Source: Alligator mississippiensis (taxonomy: Eukaryota; Chordata; Crocodylia; Alligatoridae). From it: a stretch of DNA of 64,000 nt. A program made the position numbers and the translations under genes. The DNA is taken from NCBI RefSeq assembly GCF_030867095.1, contig NC_081824.1, positions 173,112,933 through 173,176,932 on the forward strand, read 5' to 3'. The first letter of the stretch is position 1. Every line of letters begins with the position of its first letter. Below, one piece after another: positions 32,882 to 43,870 of the stretch. The notes beneath the pieces are model-generated. The model was given only the letters and a program-made list of their open reading frames with translations, made no database searches and was not told where the DNA came from.

Positions 32882-34446
32882 ACCAACAGTAGGGATAGTG
32901 CAGGGTTAAATACAAATCCAAAATGCATTTCTATTCTACTTTTCCTATCCTACCTATTCTATCTTGTAAGCAACTGTACATTCCCAAGGTGTTTCCAATT
33001 ATGCTTTTTTGTAACCAGTTATATTGCTGATCTTGTCTCTATGAAGCAATTATCTTACTGCTTATTAACTGTGACTCATTACCCATATATGATCTAATCA
33101 CTTTTGTTGCCATGCACCTTATAATTTGCTGATTTATGAACTTCCTTGTAAAGTTCCGATATACCTTTCATATCTATTTTAGCAGGATTGTTCATCTTGG
33201 TCTACAGGCTTTCCTTATCTTTTGTATCAATGTGTACTACACCTGTCCATCTCAGGATATTCCTGAATAGATTCCAGATATTCTGGTGCATCCCACTGTC
33301 TTCCACTTCAGATCAGTACCTTTTAATTTTTACTGCTCCAAGCCTGCCTTGTGGCCTATAAATGTCAGTCCTATTTTTTTGCTTATTGCTTACATTGTAC
33401 CAGACTCTGGTTATCTGTATAGCGCACAAACTGCTGGAGTGCCTAGGAATTCCCCAGCTCCACTACATATTTTGTACCATAATTTCACAACATTATTTAA
33501 CCCCATAATTCCCCAAACTGATTTGGAGCTGTCAATTTCAAGCAGCCTTGAACTAACCAGGTACTGTCAAGATCAGGATCACTATCAGTGGCATAAAGCA
33601 CTGGGAAAAACAAGGTAAGGAGTCTTAGTGATGTGTGAAAAGCTTAGCACACACTGTTCCTGTAATTAATGAACACTGTTTACATGTTCATGGGCAGATA
33701 TAGGATTTTGAAAAGGGAAGGTAGAGATAATGTGGTGCATCATCACATATAAGTATAACTTTATTAGACTGTACATTAATTTGTGATATATATTACATAT
33801 AAAATGTAATAAACTGGGTACAAAAAAATCAAAATATGTTGTTTCTTTAGTCGTATAGTTATTAGAATTAACTGTACATCTTTTTCAGATTCATGAAACA
33901 AAACTGAGCCTTCTTGAGCATCTTGACAGTACACCCAATGCTTCCCTGAAAGTTATTTCCACACACGAGTTAATGTTCAAATGTGTTAATGTTTTCACAT
34001 CTGAGTTAATGTTTTAGCTAGATTTAAAAGTAATATTAAGGTCTGTGAAATAGTTATATTATCAGGAGGAGCTAACAGACAGCAGAATGGGAGAAGAAAG
34101 GGTAGCTTGATTAGTGGAATATTAAGACCATAAGAAGGAGAAAGGGTCACTAACATCAGTGGAGGGAAAGGTTTAGAAGGAATCAGCTAGATAGATCTAG
34201 CTAATCCAGGTACTCCCACTTCTGGTTCTGGTAGTAGTTTCTACCCCTGTTGTCACTGTTTTTCTTTCCCTCTTTCTCTTTTTCCCCTTTCCCCTCTTCT
34301 CCCCTCCCCACAATGCTCCAGTAACTTAGTTTTTATCCACCCCAAAGTTCTTGATTTTAGTTTGTTGCCTAGGTGTCCCCTTCCCTGCACCAAAGCAAGG
34401 GGGTTGAAAACAGTGTGATCAGAGATGTACTTCAAAGGGACAACCA
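32882..34446. other. Intergenic DNA without recognised gene
   Basis: Non-coding, AT-rich. No terminal repeats or protein similarity recognised; the 110-codon frame at 33286 has no recognisable motif. Confidence 0.5.
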
Positions 34447-34596
34447 CCTGCTTTTTCCTTTTAAGTACTGGCAAAGAGAGTTATGAAGAGCTACTACTCA
34501 TTTGCTGAGGTAGGTTCTATCAATGTCTTTTGGAATTAACTGTATGTTAAGTGAGCAACTCACACCATCACAACCCACACCACCCCGATCAAGAAA
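34447..34596. repeat. Unclassified repeat, copy 2
   Basis: Second copy of the 28844-28972 repeat, same orientation. Copy 2 carries a short extra 'cacaacccacaccac' segment near its right end. Confidence 0.7.
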
Positions 34597-34639
34597 GAAC
34601 TGGATATGTAATATTTCACAAAATATTTCAGGCATCTTC

Positions 34640-34740
34640 TATGAGGGCAATAATGTAAATAAATAATAATGTGAATAATGTAAACAATAATGTAATAAAT
34701 AATGCAAATAAATGTAAAATAATGTAAATAAATAAATGAT
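34640..34740. repeat. AT-rich degenerate tandem repeat
   Basis: Repeated words aataatgtaaataaat / aataatgtaaaca / aatgcaaataaatgt over about 100 bp. Confidence 0.8.
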
Positions 34741-34862
34741 TATGACCTTTCCTGGTATCCACTCAACAAAGAATCTCTGAAGTACTACCCTGCAGGTTTG
34801 TCATGGGTACTGTGAATTTTTGGCACATGTGATAGAGTCCTGTCTACATTTTAAATTGTAAT

Positions 34863-35340
34863 TGGGTGCATCTACATATGAAATTAAGGCAATGTGACAA
34901 ACCCCAGAGAAGTTTGTGCCAGAGTAAAATTGCTCCCAGATACAGCATCTAGATGGACAGGACAGCAGCACTTTGAGCCAGGGCAGAGTAGCCCTAGGCT
35001 GGCAGCAGGCTCAGGGGGTCAGCCTTGGGCTCCAGGTGACAGCACTGGGTGGCGGAGGGGCTGACTAGGGCACAAGAGTGCTGAAACTGCAGAGCTGTGT
35101 GGTTAGGTGGCAGGCAGGAGTCTGAATGGGTACAATTTACACCTGCAGTCACTGGCGATATGTCATTCAGTCTTACTTAATTATTCCACCGTAAGATAGT
35201 ACTGTCCTTGACAAGTACTATCCTACAGTGAAGTTAATTAGTTTACTGTGCCCTAATACCAGCACATGTGTAGACTGTGACACTTTACTGCTAAACTAAT
35301 TAGTCTACTCCACAGTAAAGTATACATGTAGATGAACCCA
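34863..35340. mobile_element. MITE, 'tgggtgcatctacat' family, complete copy
   Basis: Left end tgggtgcatctacat and right end atgtagatgaaccca are inverted repeats. 478 bp. Internal short palindromes occur, e.g. 'agtactgtccttgacaagtact' words. No convincing target duplication; non-coding. Confidence 0.75.
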
Positions 35341-37689
35341 TTGTCTTGTAACTGGCACACTGGCTCAATTGCATTTATAAGCAGAGGGTTAGTGAAAACA
35401 GGCAGGCATTTATTTTTTGGCTATTCTCTGGCTTTGGAGTGCATCAGTGAAACAAGACCATTTTTCTTCTGTTAAAGCAAAAGCACCTGCCCCTTAAGGC
35501 AAATGAGAGTGTAACAAACCCCAAAGTAAGGAAGTGAAAGTGTATAAAAATTATTTTAGTAAGTTTTTGGCAACTCCAAAAGTTGCAAAGGCAGAAACAC
35601 AGTCTAAAAAAGAAAAAAATGAGGGCATCGCTGTGAGCTGTTGGCAGGTTTTGTTTGTGCAAACACTGATTTCAAAGGATGTATTTTTCCAGATGCTTCA
35701 AGTCACTGCTGCATTTTAGCATTCCACATTCAGTTCCCTCTCTGTCACTTCAGATCCCAGGGGCACAGCTGTACCATCTCACTCTGCAAAAGTCACAAGA
35801 AAGAACTGCTAGGTAGCTAGCTAACTTTTGCTGAATTTTTCTCCCTCACACTTATATCTTGGGCACTCATGTCTTGAGAAAGACAGACAGTGAGGAACTT
35901 TTCATGAGCTAAGTACATTCGTTCACTGATCCTCTCATATCCCCCTCCCTCTTACCAACTTCTGAGCTATGTTGCCAAACAAGATGAACAAACCCTATCA
36001 TCTAGAAAAGGTTCCCTTTGTGTTTCTAACCAGGGGGCTGATTCTCCACTTAGACCAGTGTTTAGTTATTCAGACCAATTTAAAATGGATCCAAGATGCT
36101 AACAGTAGGCTTGATTTGCCTGGTAGGTAAGGTAAGCTCTTGTAGCTCCCATTGACTTGTAACTACTCAGACTCTGCATCTGGCTAATTGCCTAGTATCT
36201 AAAGAACTTTGTGCTGTAAGTATTTGAGTGTGGGTTATTCATTTTAGGAAAGGAATGCACATAGGGCTCTCCCTTATCACTAGAGGTAACTGATTCTGCA
36301 AACAAAGTTTCAAATTTCCCGTGGACTAATGTGATATGTGGTAATTAGAAGGCCATAGCAAGGGAAAGTACCATTCTCCAAATTCTGTTCTACTACCGGA
36401 CTAATTTGGTTTTACAGACCCACAGATCTGAACATTAGTTTTAAGTAAATCAGGCTAAGCTGTAACGGTGTAAACTACACTGACTTGAATTTTTTTTATT
36501 ATTAGTGCATTATGCTTACTGCTTCACTCTTCCTCAACAAATAACTTTATTTATTAGTCATGATAAGGCAGCTTTTCATCTTTAAAGTGCTATCACATAA
36601 CACTTCACAAAAGCCTGGGAAATCAATATGTTTAGTCCAGCTTTATGTTTGTGGAGATTATGTGACTTGCCCAAGGAGAGAAAGGGAGAGAAACAATAGA
36701 AGGAGGGGCATGTAAGTGTTGGCCAGCTACTGACTCCAAGATGGCACACTGTAGGCCTATGAGATCACTTCTCAGTCCCCTAAGGATGCTTTACAGTGGG
36801 TGTGTCTACACATGAATTTAAGCATGCTTAAATTTAATGTGGATTAAGATAATGCTCATTAAGTGTTTTTTGGCAGGTGTCTACATGTGGTAGGATTTAT
36901 GACTGACTTTAGTCCCAAGTCACTCCAGTCCTGCCATGTGCCCCTGTGGCCACCAGCAGGAGCTCTAGCCTTTGGCCCTGGCCTGCTGGCAGCCATGTGG
37001 CTCCATGGGGAGAATGCTCCCTGCATCAGCTCTGTCCGGCCCCACACAGCTGTCCATGAGATGCTAGCCTTGGAGGGCTGCCAGCAGCACCTGGGACAGG
37101 GGTATGGTCAGGGATGGGGTGGGGAACACATGGTAGAGGTGCTTCACCACAGTGCCTGCAAAGAGACACAGCTGGGGGTGAGTGGGAGCAGGTGCTCCCA
37201 TAGAGAGCAGAGCCAGTAGCCCTGGGGAGAATCTCAGGGCTGGGCAAGTGATGCAGCAGGCTGCAGCCCTTTGCAACACTCACCTGTGGCCAAGGAGCAG
37301 CTCCAGCTAGGGCACAGGATAGGCAGAGGCTGCCTGACTCCTGTCCAGGGGGGACACAGGGCCTGGTGGGCTCCTGTACATAACAACAGGCTTGTCCAGG
37401 CTCCTTGTGTTGTGTGCCCCAAAGCACAAAATGGCTGGAGGCTTTTATAGCCTGCAGCTGTGGGCTGCCAGAGAACAGCCCAGTCCTGGAGAAGGAGAGG
37501 CAGCCAGTCAGGAGCCCTGGGGCTGGGTTCTGGCTGGCGCCCTATTGCCTGGGCAGACCCAGCACTGAAGTCCCTGCATTGATGTGCATTAACGCTTCTA
37601 CACGTGTGTTAATGCTCTTTAACTAATCATACCTACATTTGGTACTTGCTTTATGCAGGTATCAAATGTAGGCATGATTAGCTTAAAAT
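35341..37689. other. Intergenic DNA; partial MITE and hairpin
   Basis: No gene recognised. A terminus gtgggtgtgtctacacatga at about 36797 belongs to the same MITE family as 34863. A near-perfect hairpin (taatcatacctacatttg / caaatgtaggcatgatta) lies at about 37625-37681, directly before the CR1. GC-rich 36900-37560 has no coding motif. Confidence 0.5.
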
Positions 37690-37697
37690 CACCATCT

Positions 37698-38570
37698 CTG
37701 GTGCACCAGCTGGAGGAGCTCTAGGCCACAGTCCAGAGACTGCATGCCATCAGGGACTGTGAGCAGGAGATAGACTCCTACTGCCAGGCCCTTCTCCCCT
37801 GGGAGACGGAGGGTAGGCCACGGTCTCCCTCCAGGACAAGGGAGGACTCCAGGACCTCCCATTCTGTCCAGTCAAGGGGATGGACCAAGGTGGTCAAGGG
37901 CCCCAAGGCCTGCTGCACCAAGGTCCCCACCCCGCCGAAGTTTAGCAACAGGTACAAACCTCTTGCAGCCCCAGCAGAGCCTGCTGAGTTGCCAGGTCCC
38001 GCAGGCAACACAGGCCCAACTGCAGCTCCCGCCCCTGCTCTCCCCAAGACAAAACGTAAAGTGTTTGTTGTGGGAGACTCCATCCTGAGGGGGACTGAGG
38101 GGGCAATCTGCCGCCCTGACCCCTTAGCCCGGGAAGTCTGCTGCTTCCCGGAGGCCTGCATCCGAGACATTGCGGAGAACATCCCTAAGCTCCTCCAGCC
38201 CACAGACCACTATCCCATGCTCCTTATTCATGTGGGCACCAATGACACTGCTCGGAGCACTCCCAGCTGGGTCATGAGGCACTACAGGGATTTGGGAGTG
38301 GGGCTAAAGGGTCTGGGGGTACAGGTGATGTTCTCTTCAATCCTCCCAGTCTCGGGGTATGGGCTGAGGAGGGAGAGGAGGATCCAGGTAGTGAACCAAA
38401 GACTGCAGCGCTGATGTCATCGGGAAGGCTTTGGCTTCCATGACCACAGTCTGCTCTTTGGTGAGAGAGGCAGTGAGCTGCTGGGAAGAGATGGCCTCCA
38501 CCTCTCTCCCCTGGGGAGGAGGCTCTTCTCAGCCAGGCTGGCTGACCTGCTCCACTGGGCTTTAAACTAA
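37698..38570 (+). pseudogene. CR1 ORF1 (coiled coil plus SGNH esterase), two nonsense mutations
   Basis: The frame starts with a short leucine-rich, likely coiled-coil stretch (HQLEEL, stop, ATVQRL) and a proline/alanine-rich linker. It then gives an SGNH-hydrolase domain: FVVGDSILRG (Ser block, about 38065), HVGTNDTA (Asn block, about 38230) and GRDGLHLSPLGRRLFSARL (Asp-x-x-His block, about 38490), ending at TAA 38568-38570. In-frame stops are TAG at 37722 and TGA at 38412, the latter probably a former TGG. Such an esterase is known in CR1 ORF1; its role in retrotransposition is not settled. All catalytic blocks are still visible. Confidence 0.85.
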
Positions 38571-38686
38571 GCCCACCGGGGGACGCAGGGACTACCATCA
38601 CTGCTGGCCCTCTGAGCAACCCTTGCAAAGCCAGCAGGCCAAGGCATTTAAGGGAGCCCACCCCTGCCCCAGCCCTGGTACAATCT

Positions 38687-41481
38687 GTGGGCAAGGCAAG
38701 AGCTCGCAAGGGAACACTTGCCTGCCTGTACACAAAAGCCAGGAGCTTGGGGAATAAGCAGGAGGAACTCGTCCTCCTGCTTAACGCAAATAATTACGAT
38801 GTCATAGGGATAATGGAGACCTGGTGGGACTCCACCCATGACTGGACCATGGGTATAGATGGCTATACCCTGTACAGGAGAGATCGAGTAGCTAAAAGGG
38901 GTGGGGGTGTAGCTCTTTATGTTAAGGAAAACTATGCGTCCCTGCAAGCTGATGTTGGCGACCAGGATGGACAGCTGGAGACCCTCTGGGTTAAAATCTG
39001 TGGGGAACACAGCATGGGGGACACAACAGTGGGAGTCTACTACAGACCTCCCACCCAAAGTCAAGAGCTTGACCAGGAGTTCGCCCGGGAACTGGCTGAG
39101 GCCACATGCTCCAGGACCATGGTTGTCATGGGTGACTTCAATTACCTAGACATCTCGTGGGAGGATCACTCAGCAAAATCTGAGCAGTCGCAAAGCTTCC
39201 TATCATGCATGGATGACCTCTACCTGACTCAAGAGGTCTATGGGCCAACGAGAGGTAAAACACTGCTCGACCTGGTATTGGCTACTGGGGATGACCTAAT
39301 TGGCAGCCTAGTGATCGAAGGGAAGCTGGGTGACAGTGACCACGAGCTGATCACCTTCACCATCCACTGTAAAGCTGGCAAGTCAGTCAGCAGCACTGAA
39401 GTCCTTGACTTCAGGAAAGCCGACTTTGACAAGCTCAGGAGGCTTGTCAGTGAGGCCCTAAGGGACCACGACCCCAGGGGGAGGGGAGTCCAGGAAGAGT
39501 GGTTGCTCCTCAAAGGAGCGATCCTCAATGCACAAACTAATTCTAGTCCATCTTGGAGGAAAGGCAGCAAGAGGGCACAACAGCCCCCCTGGCTCTCCAG
39601 GGACCTAGCAGACCTCCTGAGGCTAAAAAGAAAGGCCTACAAAGGATGGATGATGGGATCCACCTCCAAGGAGGAATATACTGCACTGGTCCAGAACTGC
39701 AGGGAGCAAACCAGAAAAGCCAAGGCTGCAATAGAACTCCAGCTAGCTACAAATATCAAGGACAATAAAAAGTCCTTTTTTGGATATGTGGGGAGCCGGA
39801 GGAAAAGCAAGGGCAACATTGGACCCCTGCTAAACCAGGTGGGGCAACTGACACCTGACGACCAAGAAAAAGCCAGCCTATTAAATGGGTTCTTTGCATC
39901 GGTCTTTCATCAGTCCCATGGGACTCCCATGCCCAGTACGGGAGAGGGAGGTCCAGGTGAGGGAGATCCCCTGCCCCCCATCAATGCTGACCTCATGAAG
40001 GAACACCTTTTGAGGCTGGATACATTCAAGTCAGCTGACCCTGACAATCTACACCCCAGAGTACTCAAGGAGCTGGCAAGCATCATAGCCCAGCCTCTGG
40101 CACAGATCTTTGAGAACTCCTGGTGCTCTGGTGTAGTGCCCGAAGACTGGAAGAAGGCCAACGTGGTGCCTATCTTCAAGAAAGGGAGGACAGTGGACCT
40201 GGCAAACTATATGCCCATCAACCTGACTTCTATCCTGGGGAAAATCTTAGAAAAGTTTATTAAAGAGGCCATCCTTAATAGACTGGCCGACGCCAACATC
40301 TTGAGGGATAGCCAGCACGGGTTTGTTGTGGGTAGGTCTTGCTTGACCAATCTCATTTTCTTTTATGACCAGGTGACCTATCACCTGGACAAGGGAGAAG
40401 AGATTGATGTCATATATCTTGACTTCAAAAAAGCCTTCGATCTGGTATCCCATGATCACCTCTTGGCAAAACTGGCCAATTGTGGCCTTGGGTCCACCAC
40501 GATCTGCTGGCTGGGAAATTGGCTCTGTGGTCGGACCCAGAGGGTGGTAGTTGACGGAAGTTAATCGTCATGGTGCCCTGTGACCAATGGGGTCCCCCAA
40601 GGCTCTGTCCTTGGACCCATATTGTTCAACATCTTCATTAATGATGTGGACATTAGAGTCAGAAGCGGACTGGCCAAGTTCGCCAATGATACCAAACTTT
40701 GGGGCAAAGCATCCACACCGGAATACAGGAGGGCTATCCAGGCTGACCTGGACAGGCTCAGCAGATGGGTGGATGAGAACCTGATGTTATTTAACACTGA
40801 AAAATGCAAGGTTCTTCCACCTTGGGAGGAAACACCTGTAGCATCCTTATAGGTTCGGCAGTGCTATGCTGGTTAGCACTATGGAAGAAAGAGACTTGGG
40901 GTCACCATTGACCACAAGATGAACATGAGCCTGCAATGCGATGCTGTGGCTAGTAAAGCGACCAAAACGCTGGCTTGCATCCATAGATACTTCTCAAGCA
41001 AATCCTGGGACATCATTCTCCCCTTGTACTCGGCCTTGGTGAGGCCACAGCTGGAGTATTGTGTCCAGTTGCGGGCCCCACAATTAAAAAATGATGTGGA
41101 GAAGCTTGAGAGAGTGCAGAGAAGAGCCACACGCATGATCAGAAGTCAGGAAAACAGACCTTACAAAGACAGGTTGAGAGCTATGAGGCTCTTTAGCCTG
41201 GAAAAGCGCAGGCTCAGGGGTGATCTGGTGGCCACCTATAAGTTTAGCGGGGTGACCATCAGTATCTGGGGGAACGTTTGTTCACCAGAGCGCCCCAAGG
41301 GATGATGAGGTCGAACGGTTATAAACTACTGCAAGACCATTTCAGGCTGGACATAAGGAAGAATTTCTTTACTGTCCAAGCCCCCAAGGTCTGGAATAGC
41401 CTGCCATCAGAGGTGGTTCAAGCACCTACACGGAACACCTTCAAGAGTAAATTGGATGCTTATCTTGCTGGGATCCTATGA
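38687..41481 (+). pseudogene. CR1 ORF2 (endonuclease + reverse transcriptase), broken
   Basis: Open from 38687 to 40564 (625 codons). An APE-type endonuclease (LYTKARSLGNKQ, METWWDSTHDW, GDFNYLDISW, GDSDHELITF) is followed by reverse transcriptase (VPIFKKG, LTSILGKILEKF, IDVIYLDFKKAFD). A TAA at 40562 interrupts it just before [19 protein letters not shown]. The palm motif expected as FADD reads FAND (AAT at 40685), so a catalytic aspartate is lost. Small frameshifts follow near 40850-40905 and 41275. The C-terminal region resumes to 41481 (LDAYLAGIL). It cannot make an active enzyme. Confidence 0.92.
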
Positions 41482-41581
41482 CTCCAGCTGACTTCCTGCC
41501 CTTCGGGCAGGGAACTGGACTTGATGATCTTCTGAGGTCCCTTCCAGCCCTAATGTCTATGAAATCTATGAAATCAAAGGC

Positions 41582-43345
41582 AGAAAGCAGTGGTGTATTC
41601 AGCTACTTGCTAAGCCCTGATTAGAAGGGTGATCTGTGCGCAAGTCAATCCCAGGATATTTCTGTTCTGGGACAAATACAATGACTGGTCCTAGCCGCAG
41701 GGAGGGCCAGTCTCTAACATGTTGCTGTCACCAAAGCTGGAAATACAATGGGGGAGCCAGTCTGGAGGAACACTTTGCAGGTGTTCTCAAGACACCTGTG
41801 TCCAATATGTTTGAAAGTGGCTTCAGGAATTGCCCCTTCACAGGCAGTCATACGTCTTGCATGACACATGCTCCTGACAGGGTGAGAAGATAGTGAGCTG
41901 CACATTTTTTTAGCTTGATAAATTTAGGAGTCATAGATTTAATATATATCTGGATCCCAGCTCCAATCTGTACATCTTTTGGACCCAGAAAAGATAAAAG
42001 GGGAATGTTTTCAAAAATGCTTAGAGGAAGGAGACTGGCAATTTCACCTGAGGTAGGGAATCTCATTTCTTTGCAGGATCTACCCAAAGGAGGAGAAACA
42101 ACAGCAGAACTCAGAGGAAATCATCCTCCCTCATCTGGATTTGTGCTGCCTGCACTGGGCATTCAGAAGCAAGCTCTCCCCATTCCTATGAAGTCAGCTC
42201 CACCCCCTTCTTTTGGGACCACCCCAGTGTATTATTTCTCTTTTCTACAGTTAAAACATTTGGTGGCAATTTTGCTAGGTTTGTTGATATCCACCCACTG
42301 GGAAACTCATTTCACATTAGGCTGTGAAAAGCTCTATTGTGGCAAACACTCTTGGACTACCAGCAAAACAGGTAATAGTTATAAAGGCTCCAGTTTTTCT
42401 GTTTTAGAAATCTAGCCATGTATCCCTGAGATGGGCATTGTAAGAACTCACCTATCAATACAAGTTTGAGCTGAAGGGTTTTTGTGTTGCTGCTGCTTAC
42501 TAGTTTGTTTTTTTCTAGGAACAGGGCAGATAACTATCCTGATGAAATCCTGTTTCAAAAAGCATCACTAGTGGTTGGTAGCCTCCACACGCCAGTTTAT
42601 CTCACTTTCACTGTGGGTCTCTCACCTCTGAGCACAGCACTCTTGCATTTTATTCAGGTGGAAGGAAACTGCAGCTAAGCAGTGTTGTCAAATACCCTAT
42701 GGTATAAAAGAAAGCAGAAAGGGAAAGATGGAACTAGCGGAAAGCACAGGAGGGGAAGGGAGAAGAAGCCATTTTTTTTTTGTTAGCCATAAATTTAAGG
42801 GGCTGTAGTTTGAAGCCCAAATCAGAATACCCCTGAACTTTGAGATATTTGATATCCAGATCAGAATTTTACAGCATAAATCTTCATGTAAAATAGCAGA
42901 GAGAAGTGGTTAATCTGAAGTCAGGCAGAAGGCATGCCAGGGTGGCATCTTACAGACTAACTCATTCAAAAACGCATAAGCCTTTGTAAGCAACAGCCTA
43001 CTTTGCCAGATGTCCTCATTTAAACAATTGCCATTTATGCCCAGTCTCACAGATTTGCAGCTGCCTCTCAGGAGAACATGGCAGCTATTTAACAGTGACA
43101 ATATTTGAGATAGGAAGTAAAGAAAAACAATCTGTATCCAGCTCTACCCACAGTAGGGCTGTAAACAGGCGGGGTGGAGTTATTGGTAGGCAACTCCTGG
43201 AACTCTGTGCTGAGGATCAGTATGGTTCCACAGGACGGGGTCCCTGTTTCTGCAGTTTGTGCTCTTTAAAAAAAAAGCAAAACATGAAGATGACAACAAC
43301 CCTATATTAAATATGCATTGGGTTCACACAGTCTAATACTTAGCT
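41582..43345. other. Intergenic DNA without recognised gene
   Basis: Non-coding. The 166-codon frame at 41915-42415 has no recognised domain and no splice or codon-use support. Confidence 0.5.
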
Positions 43346-43870
43346 GGCATGTGTACACAAGACATTTACAGTGCAACAGACTAATTTGCTGTGCAGTAAA
43401 ATGTCACTGTCTATATGTGCAGCTCTAAATGCTATCACCAAGTAGTCCTGTTAAACACAAGTACTACCCTGTGGTGGTGGTGTTTTGTGAACTGCAGCAC
43501 ATGGATAGATAGTGACAGATCTGAGTGAGGCAGGAGGGTGCTTCAGTGCGGTGCTGCTGGCTAGGCCTGTGCTGTGCCTCTCCCAGCCCCCACCCCTTCC
43601 CTCCCTGCTGCACATTTAGCTTCTACTGGGTTCCATGTACAGTGGTGGGAATGGGAATGGGGACAGGGTGGGGGGACTGGTTCACTGAGGCAGGAGGATG
43701 CTTTAATATGGAGCTAGGTGGCTCCAAGTACTGCACTTGAACAAACTCCAGAGCAATTTGCTCCAGAGTTTTTTGCTACCAGGCATACAGTCAAACTATG
43801 AGCAAAAATTTCTTGAGCAATACGCTCCAGAGTTTATTTCTATGTATTAATTGCATGCATAGATGTGTCC
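43346..43870. mobile_element. MITE, 'gtctacac' family, diverged copy
   Basis: The left end ggcatgtgtacacaagac and right end 'gcatagatgtgtcc' are related to the family at 34863. Direct copies of 'gctccagagttt' occur near the right end (43750-43835). Boundaries uncertain. Confidence 0.45.

Larger units (their letters stand above)
37690..41577 (+). mobile_element. CR1 LINE, nearly full length, inactivated
   Basis: Contains ORF1 (esterase), ORF2 (endonuclease, reverse transcriptase, C-terminal domain) and a 3' UTR ending 'tctatgaaatctatgaaatc', the CR1-type 3' repeat. About 3.9 kb. Both ORFs carry inactivating changes. The 5' boundary is estimated from the start of ORF1 similarity, so a 5' UTR may be partly missing. 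Confidence 0.92.
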
